From NCBI GenBank assembly GCA_001898485.1, contig MKTY01000020.1:186001-250000 (forward strand): a stretch of DNA of 64,000 nt, read 5' to 3'. The notes beneath the pieces were generated by a model. The model was not told the origin of the DNA. It ran no database searches and was given only the letters and a program-made list of their open reading frames with translations. The stretch comes from Sphingobacteriales bacterium 46-32 (GTDB lineage Bacteria; Bacteroidota; Bacteroidia; Chitinophagales; Chitinophagaceae). The translations under genes and the position numbers were made by a program. Of this stretch, positions 38,150 through 46,025 are shown one piece after another. The first letter of the stretch is position 1, and each line of letters opens with the position of its first letter.

Positions 38150-38181
38150 TAAAGTTAAACAAAACAAATACCGTAGCCAAA
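38150..38181 (-). promoter_or_regulatory. Promoter candidate for sigma-crt operon
   Basis: Read on the minus strand: TTTG (38181-38178), 20-base spacer, TAACTTTA (38157-38150), then 24 bases to the ATG at 38125. This fits the Bacteroidota TTTG / TAnnTTTG pattern with one mismatch. Confidence 0.5.
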
Positions 38182-38195
38182 CATTTTTTGTTAGG
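38177..38195. promoter_or_regulatory. Inverted repeat over the -33 box, CarH operator candidate
   Basis: CCAAACA (38177-38183), five T, TGTTAGG (38189-38195): arms agree at 6 of 7 positions. The left arm covers the TTTG box of the crt promoter, where a dark-state CarH tetramer would block polymerase. Binding is inferred. Confidence 0.35.
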
Positions 38196-38226
38196 GAAAT
38201 GTGAATGGGCGAAATCGAATCTTAAT

Positions 38227-39111
38227 CTATTGATTATAAAATGATTCGACGAAACTTGTCATTTCGGGAAGGCTGTATTTAAACAGCACATTTGCGGGGG
38301 GAGTATGCCGGCAATCGTTTACAATACTGCCGGAAATGCAGGTGAGAAGGTCGGGCATATTTTGCTCAATCTGACGTAAAAGCCTGGCAAAATTGAACTG
38401 GGGAGAAGTACTTGTGAGATGTATAAACGCCATATCGGGCTTCAGGCTTTTGGAGACACTGGCCACATCATCCATTGGCACATTAGCTCCCAGGTAGATA
38501 ATTCGTCCACCTCTGCTTTTTACGATATAAGTAAGAAAAAGAAGGCCAAGTTCGTGGTGTTCTCCGGGGGGCAGATAGAGCATGCATTTCTTGCCGTCTG
38601 GCTGGTATGGAAGTCCATCAATAGCCACAATCAGTTTCTGCCGTATGAGGTTAGTTACAAAGTGTTCCTGTGCAGGCAGGATATGCCCGGTTTGCCAGAG
38701 AATGCCGATTTTTTCGAGAAAGGGGAAAATGATCTCTTTTACGGTTCGCTCCATTCCGTTGGCAGCAATGTATTTGTTGAGCGTTGATTCGAAGGTATCG
38801 GTACAGAGATCCACCATGTCCTGCAACAACTCATTCACGATCCGCTCCTGAGCGGCTTCGGCTTCACGCAGTTCCAGTATACGGCTGCATATTTCGTCAG
38901 GATGCATCCTGTCAATATGCGATATTTTATAACCGTACTTATTAAGTAAGGCAATATTCAGGATGGTCTTTAGCTGTTCATTGGTATAATAGCGGATATT
39001 GGTACAGCTCCGCTGGGGCTTGAGGAAATTGTAGCGCTGCTCCCACATCCGTATCGTGTGGGCCTTTATGCCGGAAAGATTCTCCAGGTCTTTAATGGTG
39101 AAAGCGCTCAT
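38227..39111 (-). CDS. CarH/LitR-type MerR regulator with B12-binding photoreceptor domain
   Basis: 294 residues. MerR helix-turn-helix 1-70 (IKDLENLSGIKAHTIRMWEQRYNFLKPQR). A four-helix B12-cap domain about 90-165 carries the CarH signature W139-x9-E149-H150. A cobalamin-binding Rossmann domain follows with E184-H-H186-E-L-G189, where H186 is the expected lower cobalt ligand. In studied CarH proteins, adenosylcobalamin-bound tetramers repress carotenoid genes in the dark and fall apart in light. The residue after the Trp is Gln140; in Thermus CarH it is the His that ligates cobalt in the light state. Gene sits directly before the sigma-crt operon, same strand. Confidence 0.9.
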   Translation of the reverse strand: MSAFTIKDLENLSGIKAHTIRMWEQRYNFLKPQRSCTNIRYYTNEQLKTILNIALLNKYGYKISHIDRMHPDEICSRILELREAEAAQERIVNELLQDMVDLCTDTFESTLNKYIAANGMERTVKEIIFPFLEKIGILWQTGHILPAQEHFVTNLIRQKLIVAIDGLPYQPDGKKCMLYLPPGEHHELGLLFLTYIVKSRGGRIIYLGANVPMDDVASVSKSLKPDMAFIHLTSTSPQFNFARLLRQIEQNMPDLLTCISGSIVNDCRHTPPANVLFKYSLPEMTSFVESFYNQ

Positions 39112-39125
39112 AGTACTATTAAATA

Positions 39126-39155
39126 CAAAATATCAGAGCAAAGGTTTAGGGCAAA
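39126..39155 (-). promoter_or_regulatory. Promoter candidate for the carH-like gene
   Basis: Minus strand: TTTG (39155-39152), 19-base spacer, TATTTTG (39132-39126), 14 bases before the ATG. The -7 box is one base shorter than TAnnTTTG. It lies inside the left arm of repeat element D. Confidence 0.4.
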
Positions 39156-39238
39156 GGGCTAAAGGCAGAAGATAAAGCTGTAACTATTATTTACAGCTTG
39201 CTGGCCAACCTTTTACCTTTCACCTTCTATCTTTTACA
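39136..39238. repeat. Purine-word inverted repeat at the end of the EPS operon (element D)
   Basis: A central perfect hairpin, AAGCTGTAA (39175-39183) and TTACAGCTT (39191-39199), is flanked by purine words on the left (GGGCAAAGGGCTAAAGGCAG) and their pyrimidine complements on the right. It fills the gap between the last EPS gene and the carH-like gene and is the likely terminator of the polysaccharide operon. Confidence 0.65.
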
Positions 39239-39977
39239 ATTCTTTATTCAGTATCCTTCCCTGCTCTATCAATTCCATCAATAACGGATGTGCAGGTACC
39301 GATTTGAGTTCTGCCAGATGCCGTGCATGGTGCAGATCGGTGCCCACGAGGTCGTAATAGCCCTGCTTCAGCAGGTACTGGGCCAGCTCGGCCACGGTAC
39401 GGCCATAGTATCCTTTGATGGAAAGAATATTTAACTGAAACAAACAACCGGCATCCCGCAGTTCGTCGTAAAATTCTTTGTTGCGTTGCAGATAAGCATA
39501 CCGCTCGGGGTGTGCTATTACCGGCTGATAGCCCTGCAATACCATTTCAAACAAAAGTTCTTTGATGTTGAGCGATGGAAAAGCCATCGAAAATTCGGCC
39601 AGGACTTTATTGCCACCTATCGTCAGCAGCGGCTCTTTGTTTTTGAGCAGCTCTTCTACATGTTCATCGAGAAAGTATTCGGCAGCCGCACTCAGTTCTA
39701 CCTTTATGCCGGCCTCCTTTACAGCAGCCTGCACCTGTGCCAGGCGCGCCTGGATGATTTCGGGTGTATTGCGGTACATATCCCACATTACATGGGGGGT
39801 AGCCACCAGCCTGGTATAACCTAATTCACTCAGCCCCCGGATAAGTTCAACAGAAGCCGTCAGTTCTGCGGCACCATCATCAATACCTGGCAGAATATGC
39901 GAGTGCATATCGGTTTCCAGCAGCGAAAAATCGAAGCTGGCAGTCCGGGCCTTTGATTTTCCAAACAATCCAAACAT
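39234..39977 (-). CDS. PHP-type protein-tyrosine phosphatase, CpsB/YwqE family
   Basis: 247 residues. Metal motifs of the PHP fold: DMHSHILPGIDDGA near residue 23, ATPHV near 61, PVIAHPERY near 154, GTDLHH near 217. CpsB/YwqE enzymes are manganese-dependent phosphatases that act on bacterial tyrosine kinases controlling capsule polymerisation. The likely partner is the BY-kinase at the other end of the same operon. Last gene of the locus. Confidence 0.92.
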   Translation of the reverse strand: MFGLFGKSKARTASFDFSLLETDMHSHILPGIDDGAAELTASVELIRGLSELGYTRLVATPHVMWDMYRNTPEIIQARLAQVQAAVKEAGIKVELSAAAEYFLDEHVEELLKNKEPLLTIGGNKVLAEFSMAFPSLNIKELLFEMVLQGYQPVIAHPERYAYLQRNKEFYDELRDAGCLFQLNILSIKGYYGRTVAELAQYLLKQGYYDLVGTDLHHARHLAELKSVPAHPLLMELIEQGRILNKEL

Positions 39978-40030
39978 AGCAGCGTAGAGTTCAGCGAAAT
40001 GAAATTACTTAATTATTCCCTGCCTGTATA

Positions 40031-40693
40031 TTAAAAATTACGGGCCGGCAACGAGGGAAACACTTTATGCACCAGGTTGCTCTTTGAAAAAACAATATAC
40101 CATGCGGTAAGAAACAGCACCATAAAATCGGTATAAAACGAATAATGCTGCTGATACCACATCTCCACTGCGCCCTTATAGGGCAGTATTACCTGCCGGT
40201 AGCACTCATGGGGCGGCAATGAACTATGTGTAATGATCAGCTCTTCATCTCTGAAAACAATTGAACCGATCCCGGTAAGACCGGGCTTTACCTGGTATAC
40301 CCGCTCCTGCAATTCGGGACTATACCGTTCAAAACCTGCCCGTACCAGTGGCCGCGGACCCACAAAAGACATATCACCTTTCAGAATATTGATCAGCTGC
40401 GGCAGCTCATTGATCTTGCTGATCCGCAAAAAACGACCAACAGCTGTCACCCGCGGATCATTGCGGGTTGTTACATCACCACTGCCCATATTGGGACTGT
40501 TTTTGAGCATGGTGGCAAACTTCCAGATATAAAACTCACGGTTCTTATAACCGATCCGTTTCTGCAGATAAAACACCTCGTGTTCGCCGGTTAATTTCAG
40601 CAGGATAATGATCGGAATCAGTACCGGTGAAAGGATAACCAGGGCAATGAGAGAAAACAGAATATCAAAAAAACGCTTGATTACAGGATACAT
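40031..40693 (-). CDS. Initiating phosphoglycosyltransferase (PglC/WcaJ C-terminal type)
   Basis: 220 residues: a single re-entrant N-terminal membrane helix (about 8-32) followed by the monotopic bacterial sugar transferase domain, with WKFATML, RFLRISKINELPQLINILKGDMSFVGPRPLV. It moves a sugar phosphate to undecaprenyl phosphate, the first step of repeat-unit assembly. The catalytic Asp-Glu dyad is Asn-Glu here (INELPQ), a variant common in Bacteroidota relatives. With the aminotransferase and acyltransferase genes close by, an N-acetylated 4-amino sugar is a likely first sugar. Confidence 0.92.
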   Translation of the reverse strand: MYPVIKRFFDILFSLIALVILSPVLIPIIILLKLTGEHEVFYLQKRIGYKNREFYIWKFATMLKNSPNMGSGDVTTRNDPRVTAVGRFLRISKINELPQLINILKGDMSFVGPRPLVRAGFERYSPELQERVYQVKPGLTGIGSIVFRDEELIITHSSLPPHECYRQVILPYKGAVEMWYQQHYSFYTDFMVLFLTAWYIVFSKSNLVHKVFPSLPARNF

Positions 40694-40720
40694 AGATCAG
40701 AATAAAAGTGTACTGTCTTA

Positions 40721-41854
40721 TCAGAAAACAGATTTGATCTTATCAGCAACCGCCTGCAGCTCTTCATCCTTAATATAGGTTGAGCAGGGGATGCTCAGGC
40801 ATTGCTGATACACCTGGTTTGACTGATCATTGTTGCTTACATAAATATCTCCCGCAAACATGCGCAGCTGGTTCATGGGTACCCAAAACGGCCGCGACTG
40901 CATCTGGTTTTCGTTCAGTACCCGCAGTACCTCTTTCTGCTTACCGGTACTGAATGTAAACAACCAGCAGTTTGCATCCACTGTATCAGCTACATCCTGA
41001 AACCGGATATCACCCACGCCAGTCAACTGCTGACGATAGAACTGATCGATTTCTTTTTTCCGTTTGATAAAGGAGGGCAGCAATTCCATTTGTGCAACCC
41101 CCATGGCTGCCAGCACATTTACGAGACGATAGTTGTAGCCAACCTCATCATGAATATATTCAAAGGCATCGCTTTTTGCCTGGGTGGTCAGATGTTTGGC
41201 TTTTTTAGCCAGTGCTTCATCATCGGTCACGATCACGCCACCACCGCCGGTAGTTATAATCTTATTACCATTAAAGCTGAAGCAGCCCATTTTGCCAAAG
41301 CCACCACTGTGTTTTCCTTTATAGTATGACCCGAGTGCTTCGGTAGAATCTTCCACCACCGGCAGCTTATATTTGTCTGCAATAGAAAGCAATTGGTCCA
41401 TGTTGCACATGTTGCCCAGTACGTGTACCGGCATAATAGCACGCACCACACGGCCCGAATCTGTATGGATCAGCTCCCCTTTGTCATTGGTTTGGGTTTG
41501 CTGCTGTAACCAGTTTTCCAGCACAGCCAGATCCATCTGCCAGCTTTTTGGGTCCACATCTATGAGAACAGGATCGGCACCGGTGTATTTTATAGAGTTG
41601 ACAGTAGCAATGAACGTAACATTCGGCGTGATCACGAGATCGTTGGCCTGTACACCGGCGAGCATCAAAGCAATATGTAATGCAGAAGTACCATTGCTGG
41701 TAGCTACTCCATAGCGGCAGCCGGCAAAATCAGCCACCATATTTTCAAACTGCGTTACATATGCGCCTACAGAAGATACCCAACCGGTATCAAGGCAATC
41801 TTTCACATATTTCCATTCATTACCGGCTATATTGGGTCCAGACAGCAGAAGCAT
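40721..41854 (-). CDS. LegC-type PLP-dependent sugar aminotransferase (DegT/DnrJ/EryC1)
   Basis: 377 residues, full length. The opening GNEWKYVKDCLDTGWVSSVGAYV and the block SFNGNKIITTGGGGVIVTD, whose Lys carries PLP, are characteristic of the LegC branch. These enzymes aminate the C4 keto group of a 4-keto-6-deoxy nucleotide sugar. Possible substrates here are UDP-4-keto-6-deoxy-GlcNAc or, using RmlA and RmlB of the same operon, dTDP-4-keto-6-deoxyglucose. Sits between the phosphoglycosyltransferase and an SDR gene. Confidence 0.9.
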   Translation of the reverse strand: MLLLSGPNIAGNEWKYVKDCLDTGWVSSVGAYVTQFENMVADFAGCRYGVATSNGTSALHIALMLAGVQANDLVITPNVTFIATVNSIKYTGADPVLIDVDPKSWQMDLAVLENWLQQQTQTNDKGELIHTDSGRVVRAIMPVHVLGNMCNMDQLLSIADKYKLPVVEDSTEALGSYYKGKHSGGFGKMGCFSFNGNKIITTGGGGVIVTDDEALAKKAKHLTTQAKSDAFEYIHDEVGYNYRLVNVLAAMGVAQMELLPSFIKRKKEIDQFYRQQLTGVGDIRFQDVADTVDANCWLFTFSTGKQKEVLRVLNENQMQSRPFWVPMNQLRMFAGDIYVSNNDQSNQVYQQCLSIPCSTYIKDEELQAVADKIKSVF

Positions 41855-41895
41855 AAGGGATAAAATTAATGGTTGACAGGGTTAGGAAAATGAGC

Positions 41896-42876
41896 TTAAA
41901 TATTGCTGAATTTTTTAGACCGCGGATCTTCAATGATTTTGCTATCCATCAGTTTGATGATTTCGCGGATACCATCGGGTACACGTTTGGTAATGGAAAA
42001 ACCCAGCTCGCGGTTAATCTTATCGCAATTGACCCGGTAGTCGCGGGGATCCTCTGTACGATCTACATAAATAGCTTTGGCATTGGGCAGTTGCTTCTGG
42101 ATTTCTTCCATGAGCATACGCTTGCTGTAGTTTTCAGAAGTATCGCCCACATTAAACACATTTGATTTCACTTTTGCCTCAGGTGCCTGCAGAGCCAGTA
42201 CGACAGCACGGGCCAGGTCATCTACGTGGCAATAGGGTCGATTGAACTGAGGGCCCCATATTTCCTGCTCACCCGTGAGGCATACATTGCGGGTAAATTC
42301 ATTTACCGTAAGGTCAAAACGAATGCGGGGAGAAAACCCATATACGGTAGAAAAGCGCAGAGCGGTAGCGCAGATAGCTGCATCCTTACGCTCCTGCAGC
42401 AGGTAGTTTTCAAATTTCACTTTCAACTCGGCATAGAGCGATACGGGGCGTAATTCGGATGTTTCATCAACAAAGGCATCGGGGTCAGCCATTTTTCCAT
42501 AATTGCTGCAGGTAGAAGCAAACACAAAACGCTTAACACCCGCCTTTTCGGCTTTTTCAAACAAGGAGACAGAGCCATCCCAGTTTACTTCGCGTGCTTC
42601 GTCGGAGAATTTGGAGCAGGCGGGGTCACCTACGATGGCGGCAAGGTGCGCAATGCCATCAATATTTTTTTTCAGTACGGCGTCTACATCTGCTTCGTTA
42701 CGGATATCTCCTTTAAAAAATTCAAAATTAGGATCCTGTGCCACATCATAAAGGGCTTCGCCGCCGAATTTGAGCGAATCCATTACCACTACTTCAAATC
42801 CCTGACGCAGCAGGATTCGCACCAGTACTGATCCGATATAGCCGGCTCCGCCGGTTACCAAAACTCTTTTAACCAT
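41896..42876 (-). CDS. NAD-dependent sugar epimerase/dehydratase (extended SDR)
   Basis: 326 residues from the ATG at 42876. Starts further upstream would run deeply into the preceding gene; the chosen one overlaps it by 8 bases. NAD motif VTGGAGYIGSVLV, STCSNYG in the place of the catalytic Ser/Thr, and YAELK as YxxxK. It may be an epimerase, a dehydratase or a reductase of a nucleotide sugar; placement next to the LegC-type aminotransferase suggests it supplies or modifies that enzyme's substrate. Confidence 0.85.
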   Translation of the reverse strand: MVKRVLVTGGAGYIGSVLVRILLRQGFEVVVMDSLKFGGEALYDVAQDPNFEFFKGDIRNEADVDAVLKKNIDGIAHLAAIVGDPACSKFSDEAREVNWDGSVSLFEKAEKAGVKRFVFASTCSNYGKMADPDAFVDETSELRPVSLYAELKVKFENYLLQERKDAAICATALRFSTVYGFSPRIRFDLTVNEFTRNVCLTGEQEIWGPQFNRPYCHVDDLARAVVLALQAPEAKVKSNVFNVGDTSENYSKRMLMEEIQKQLPNAKAIYVDRTEDPRDYRVNCDKINRELGFSITKRVPDGIREIIKLMDSKIIEDPRSKKFSNI

Positions 42877-43261
42877 TTTCCGGTATTTTATTTTGTTTGT
42901 TGTAATAGTCAATAAAATGCTGTTCAGACTGCCGGGGAAAGGCAGACTGATCATCTATATGATAAAATATAAAATAGTCTTTAAGCTCAAATGACTGTCT
43001 GCCCCTGAATTCCTCAAACTGATTCATCCAGATGCTGTAATGATTGATGAGTTCGATAGCGTCATCCAGCAGTTCATGCGGGATATGAGTAGGGTGATTG
43101 ATCAGCAGTTCCTTTATTCGCGTGTTGGCTTCGTAGATATTAAGCGCATGCAGCAAAATCTTATTGGCCATGTACTTTTTATAGGCCCGGTCTGAAAGTT
43201 TAAAATAGAAATAAAGCGGTGCAATCAATGTTGCATATTGCTCATCGCGCGTTGGTGTCAT
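42869..43261 (-). CDS. Small hypothetical protein within the EPS operon
   Basis: 130 residues from the ATG at 43261 (a start at 43288 adds nine unlikely residues). Unrecognised; predicted all-helical and soluble, rich in aromatic and acidic residues (LIAPLYFYFKLSDRAYKKY, WMNQFEEF). It overlaps the SDR gene start by 8 bases, which implies translational coupling and makes it a true gene of the locus. Role unknown; an accessory subunit or a protein-protein adaptor is possible. Confidence 0.7.
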   Translation of the reverse strand: MTPTRDEQYATLIAPLYFYFKLSDRAYKKYMANKILLHALNIYEANTRIKELLINHPTHIPHELLDDAIELINHYSIWMNQFEEFRGRQSFELKDYFIFYHIDDQSAFPRQSEQHFIDYYNKQNKIPENG

Positions 43262-43350
43262 ACAAATAAAGGAGTAGCATGTGAACACGTCACATGCTAC
43301 TTAATCACTTAAAGCTATTAACGGATACAAATATAAGGAAGAGGCTCCAA

Positions 43351-44010
43351 TCAGGCAGCTGCCAGTTTCTGAACTTCTGGTTTTACCAGTACACGCTGAG
43401 GATTACCTACTACAATTGTATTGTCAGGAATATCGCGGATCACTACAGTACCTGCTCCGATGGTTACATTACTACCTATGCTCACACCCTGCTTTACTAC
43501 TGCATTTGCGCCTACGAAAGTGCCCGCACCAATCCTTACGTTTCCACAGAGTACAGCACCAGGGCCCACATGTGCAAAGTCATCAATTGCGCATTCATGA
43601 TCGATGCTGCAGGATGTATTACAGATCACACCATGACCGAGTGTAACCAGCGGATTAAGGGTGGCATTGGCAGAAATCATTACCCCATATTTCATTTCTA
43701 CCGATGCAGATACAACAGCTGTGGGATGTATGGCATTGATAGGCTGACCTAATATATTCACCAGGGCTTCCTGCACTTTGCGGCGGATACCGTTATGTCC
43801 CACTCCAATGAAATAATCATAGGAACGAAGCGAATCCAGCACAGCCATTTCTGTGCCCAGGTAATTGAGATGATAGGGATTTTTTTCTTTTTCAGAAGAG
43901 TCGCAATATGCGGTCACAATTCTGCCGGCATTCAGGAGTATGTCAATGATGACGTAGGAATGACCGGAATAGCCAACAACGGCTACAGGCTTTTTGAGCT
44001 TGGATTTCAT
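43351..44010 (-). CDS. NeuD/PglD-like sugar O/N-acyltransferase
   Basis: 219 residues. An N-terminal Rossmann-like PglD_N domain (VAVVGYSGHSYVIIDIL, with GVGHNGIRRKV) is followed by a left-handed beta-helix of hexapeptide repeats from about residue 95 (VKYGVMISANATLNPLVTLGHGVI...). The likely catalytic His is in SCSIDHECAID. PglD acetylates the 4-amino group of UDP-4-amino sugars; NeuD acts on sialic acids. Either reading fits this operon, which has both a LegC-type aminotransferase and a NeuB. Confidence 0.88.
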   Translation of the reverse strand: MKSKLKKPVAVVGYSGHSYVIIDILLNAGRIVTAYCDSSEKEKNPYHLNYLGTEMAVLDSLRSYDYFIGVGHNGIRRKVQEALVNILGQPINAIHPTAVVSASVEMKYGVMISANATLNPLVTLGHGVICNTSCSIDHECAIDDFAHVGPGAVLCGNVRIGAGTFVGANAVVKQGVSIGSNVTIGAGTVVIRDIPDNTIVVGNPQRVLVKPEVQKLAAA

Positions 44011-44068
44011 GTAGATTTGGATTTCGACTATAAAGTTCTAAAAATCCCTGAATCCAGAAAGAGTAGAT

Positions 44069-44755
44069 TTACTCTGATTTAGCCTGCGGAAAATACGGAA
44101 CGCGTTCTTCACCTCTGATCATGTAAGCCCATACCTTTTCGCCATAGGTTGTGGCTTTTATACGTCGCTGAATTTCAGCCTCTGGCATGTCGGGATGCAG
44201 CTCACAAAGCGCATTCAGCTCCTTACGTGTATATGGCTTGCGCAGCCATTTTTCGGAACTCTGTGGCAAATCGCGCCCTTGCAGCAGCCCGGTCATAAGT
44301 TCATAAAACAGGTGCCATATTTCTGAATAACAGCGCTGAGTGATAGTAAACACGGTATCTGCCGGCAATACAGGAAATTTTCGTACGGCTATAATAGATC
44401 CCGAATCGACCCGTGCCAGCATATGATGGCAGGTAATGCCAAATTCCCTTTCGCCATTATAAATAGCAAAATTGGTACAGCCTATACCGGGATAAGCGGG
44501 CGGCCCCGTATGGAAGTTTATTGCTGCATACCGGGCTTTACTCAGCAACTCGCCAGGAATGATCCATTGAGCGAGGTAAGAGATCAACAGGTCACCCTCC
44601 CATTCCAGTACACTGGAAGGAATGGGTTGTGTACGTTTTGAAAAAACAATTTTTGCTCCGGTAAAATGTCTGCCGATAAAGTCGGCCGCCATTTTGGAAC
44701 AGTAATCATCCTGTTTACCTATAAATAAAATGCGAAGTTTTTTTAGTTCATCCAT
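44069..44755 (-). CDS. Sugar N-formyltransferase-like protein
   Basis: 228 residues from the ATG at 44755, which lies 4 bases after the stop of the glycosyltransferase gene. The Formyl_trans_N fold shows the catalytic triad pattern in order: INFHTGPPAYPG (Asn and His) and HHMLARVDSGSII (Asp). Homologues move a formyl group from N10-formyltetrahydrofolate to the amino group of 4-amino (or 3-amino) deoxy sugars such as Qui4N. With RmlA, RmlB and an aminotransferase in the operon, a formamido sugar in the polymer is predicted. Confidence 0.82.
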   Translation of the reverse strand: MDELKKLRILFIGKQDDYCSKMAADFIGRHFTGAKIVFSKRTQPIPSSVLEWEGDLLISYLAQWIIPGELLSKARYAAINFHTGPPAYPGIGCTNFAIYNGEREFGITCHHMLARVDSGSIIAVRKFPVLPADTVFTITQRCYSEIWHLFYELMTGLLQGRDLPQSSEKWLRKPYTRKELNALCELHPDMPEAEIQRRIKATTYGEKVWAYMIRGEERVPYFPQAKSE

Positions 44756-44759
44756 TCTT

Positions 44760-45929
44760 TCACGTATTCGATTTTCCGGATGCAGCCAGCAATGCTTCAT
44801 ATTTCTGCCTTAACTGGTCCTGCACATACCTGCGGTCAAAATTAGCTTCTATTTTTTTACGGAGCTGCTGCCCCAGCGCTTTCATTCGTTGAGGCTCCCG
44901 AAGTGCCTGATTCAGTTTCTGATACAAATCTTCTGCATCCTGCACGGCAAAGACGAAACCATTTTCCTGATCATCCACTATATCTACATTCCCCGGGATT
45001 CGCGATACCAGTACCCCACATTCCATAGCACCAGCCTGCAATACTACATTCGGAAAGCCCTCGCGGTAAGAAGGATGAATAAACAGGTCGGCCTGGGCCA
45101 TGAAATATTCCACATCATCGTGCCATCCTGCAAGTATAACAGCCGGGTGTGTTTTGATAAACTGCATGGTATCTCCATCAAGCGGATCGAGATGTTCTTC
45201 AAAACTGCCTACGAGTACGAGCCGGACGTTTTTATCCTGTTCGTATATCCGGATAAATGCCTGTGTGAGTTCGGCAATCCCTTTATCTTTTACAATACGC
45301 CCAACCGCGGTTATATAGATACAGGCAGGATCGTATTGCATTATTTTTTTTACTTCCCCGATGCGCTCCGGTCTCAATGCACTGCGTGAGAAACGCTCCA
45401 GGTCGATTCCATTACTTGATCCTTTACCTACCATATCCAGCTTGCGTGGCGAAACAAGCTTTTGTTCCACTACATAGCTGCGTAGCGAGTTGCTATTTGG
45501 CCATACATGAGTAGCCATGCGCCCTGTAATCTTTTCCATTGCCACCAGTATGCGCCTTGTAAGCCCTGCAGAAGTCATAAACCGAAGACCGGCAATAGTG
45601 TGAATACGAACCGGTACGCCGGCCATTCTGCCTGCCATCATAGCCAGAAGTCCGGCCTTGGGAGTATGTGAATGAACGATATCTGGCTTTTCTTTCTTAA
45701 AAAACCGGTACAATTTCCATAAAGAACGAATATCGGCCAGGGGCGTAATCTGCCTTGTCATATGAATACACTCATGCCGTACGCCTTCATACATCTTTAC
45801 ATCTTCCAGTTCTATGCCATCTGCGCTCACCATCACTACATCAAAACCATGGCTGGCCATATATTTCATCTGCCCACGCAGCAAAACCTTCAGGGCCATG
45901 GGAACTGTCGTTACTCGTATCAGTTTCAT
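44760..45929 (-). CDS. GT4 glycosyltransferase, PglA/CapM-like
   Basis: 389 residues with the GT-B double Rossmann fold. N-terminal acceptor domain (LLRGQMKYMASHGFDVVMVSADG; HSHTPKAGLLAMMAGR) and C-terminal nucleotide-sugar site (GSSNGIDLERF; HPSYREGFPNVVLQAGAMECGVLV). Sequence style is that of PglA-like enzymes that add the second sugar to an undecaprenyl-linked bacillosamine-type sugar. First gene after hairpin G. Confidence 0.88.
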   Translation of the reverse strand: MKLIRVTTVPMALKVLLRGQMKYMASHGFDVVMVSADGIELEDVKMYEGVRHECIHMTRQITPLADIRSLWKLYRFFKKEKPDIVHSHTPKAGLLAMMAGRMAGVPVRIHTIAGLRFMTSAGLTRRILVAMEKITGRMATHVWPNSNSLRSYVVEQKLVSPRKLDMVGKGSSNGIDLERFSRSALRPERIGEVKKIMQYDPACIYITAVGRIVKDKGIAELTQAFIRIYEQDKNVRLVLVGSFEEHLDPLDGDTMQFIKTHPAVILAGWHDDVEYFMAQADLFIHPSYREGFPNVVLQAGAMECGVLVSRIPGNVDIVDDQENGFVFAVQDAEDLYQKLNQALREPQRMKALGQQLRKKIEANFDRRYVQDQLRQKYEALLAASGKSNT

Positions 45930-45973
45930 CAGAGAAGCAAACTTTTTTTATCAAGGTTTAATGTGTATAAGGA

Positions 45974-46013
45974 GTTTAAAGGGTTTAAGGAATACTCTTT
46001 ATACCCTTTAAAC
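45974..46013. terminator. Hairpin between asnB-like gene and glycosyltransferase (element G)
   Basis: GTTTAAAGGGT (45974-45984) and ACCCTTTAAAC (46003-46013) form a perfect 11-bp stem; six further pairs inside leave a loop of about 4 bases. Word content resembles elements A and C. It lies within the EPS operon, so it may attenuate transcription of the distal genes. Confidence 0.6.
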
Positions 46014-46025
46014 TTTTTAAACACT

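Noticed and set aside
41896-42876. SDR enzyme as LegB-type UDP-GlcNAc 4,6-dehydratase completing a legionaminic pathway
   Set aside because: The catalytic region (STCSNYG, YAELK) does not show a clear dehydratase Asp-Glu pair, so only a general epimerase/dehydratase call is justified.
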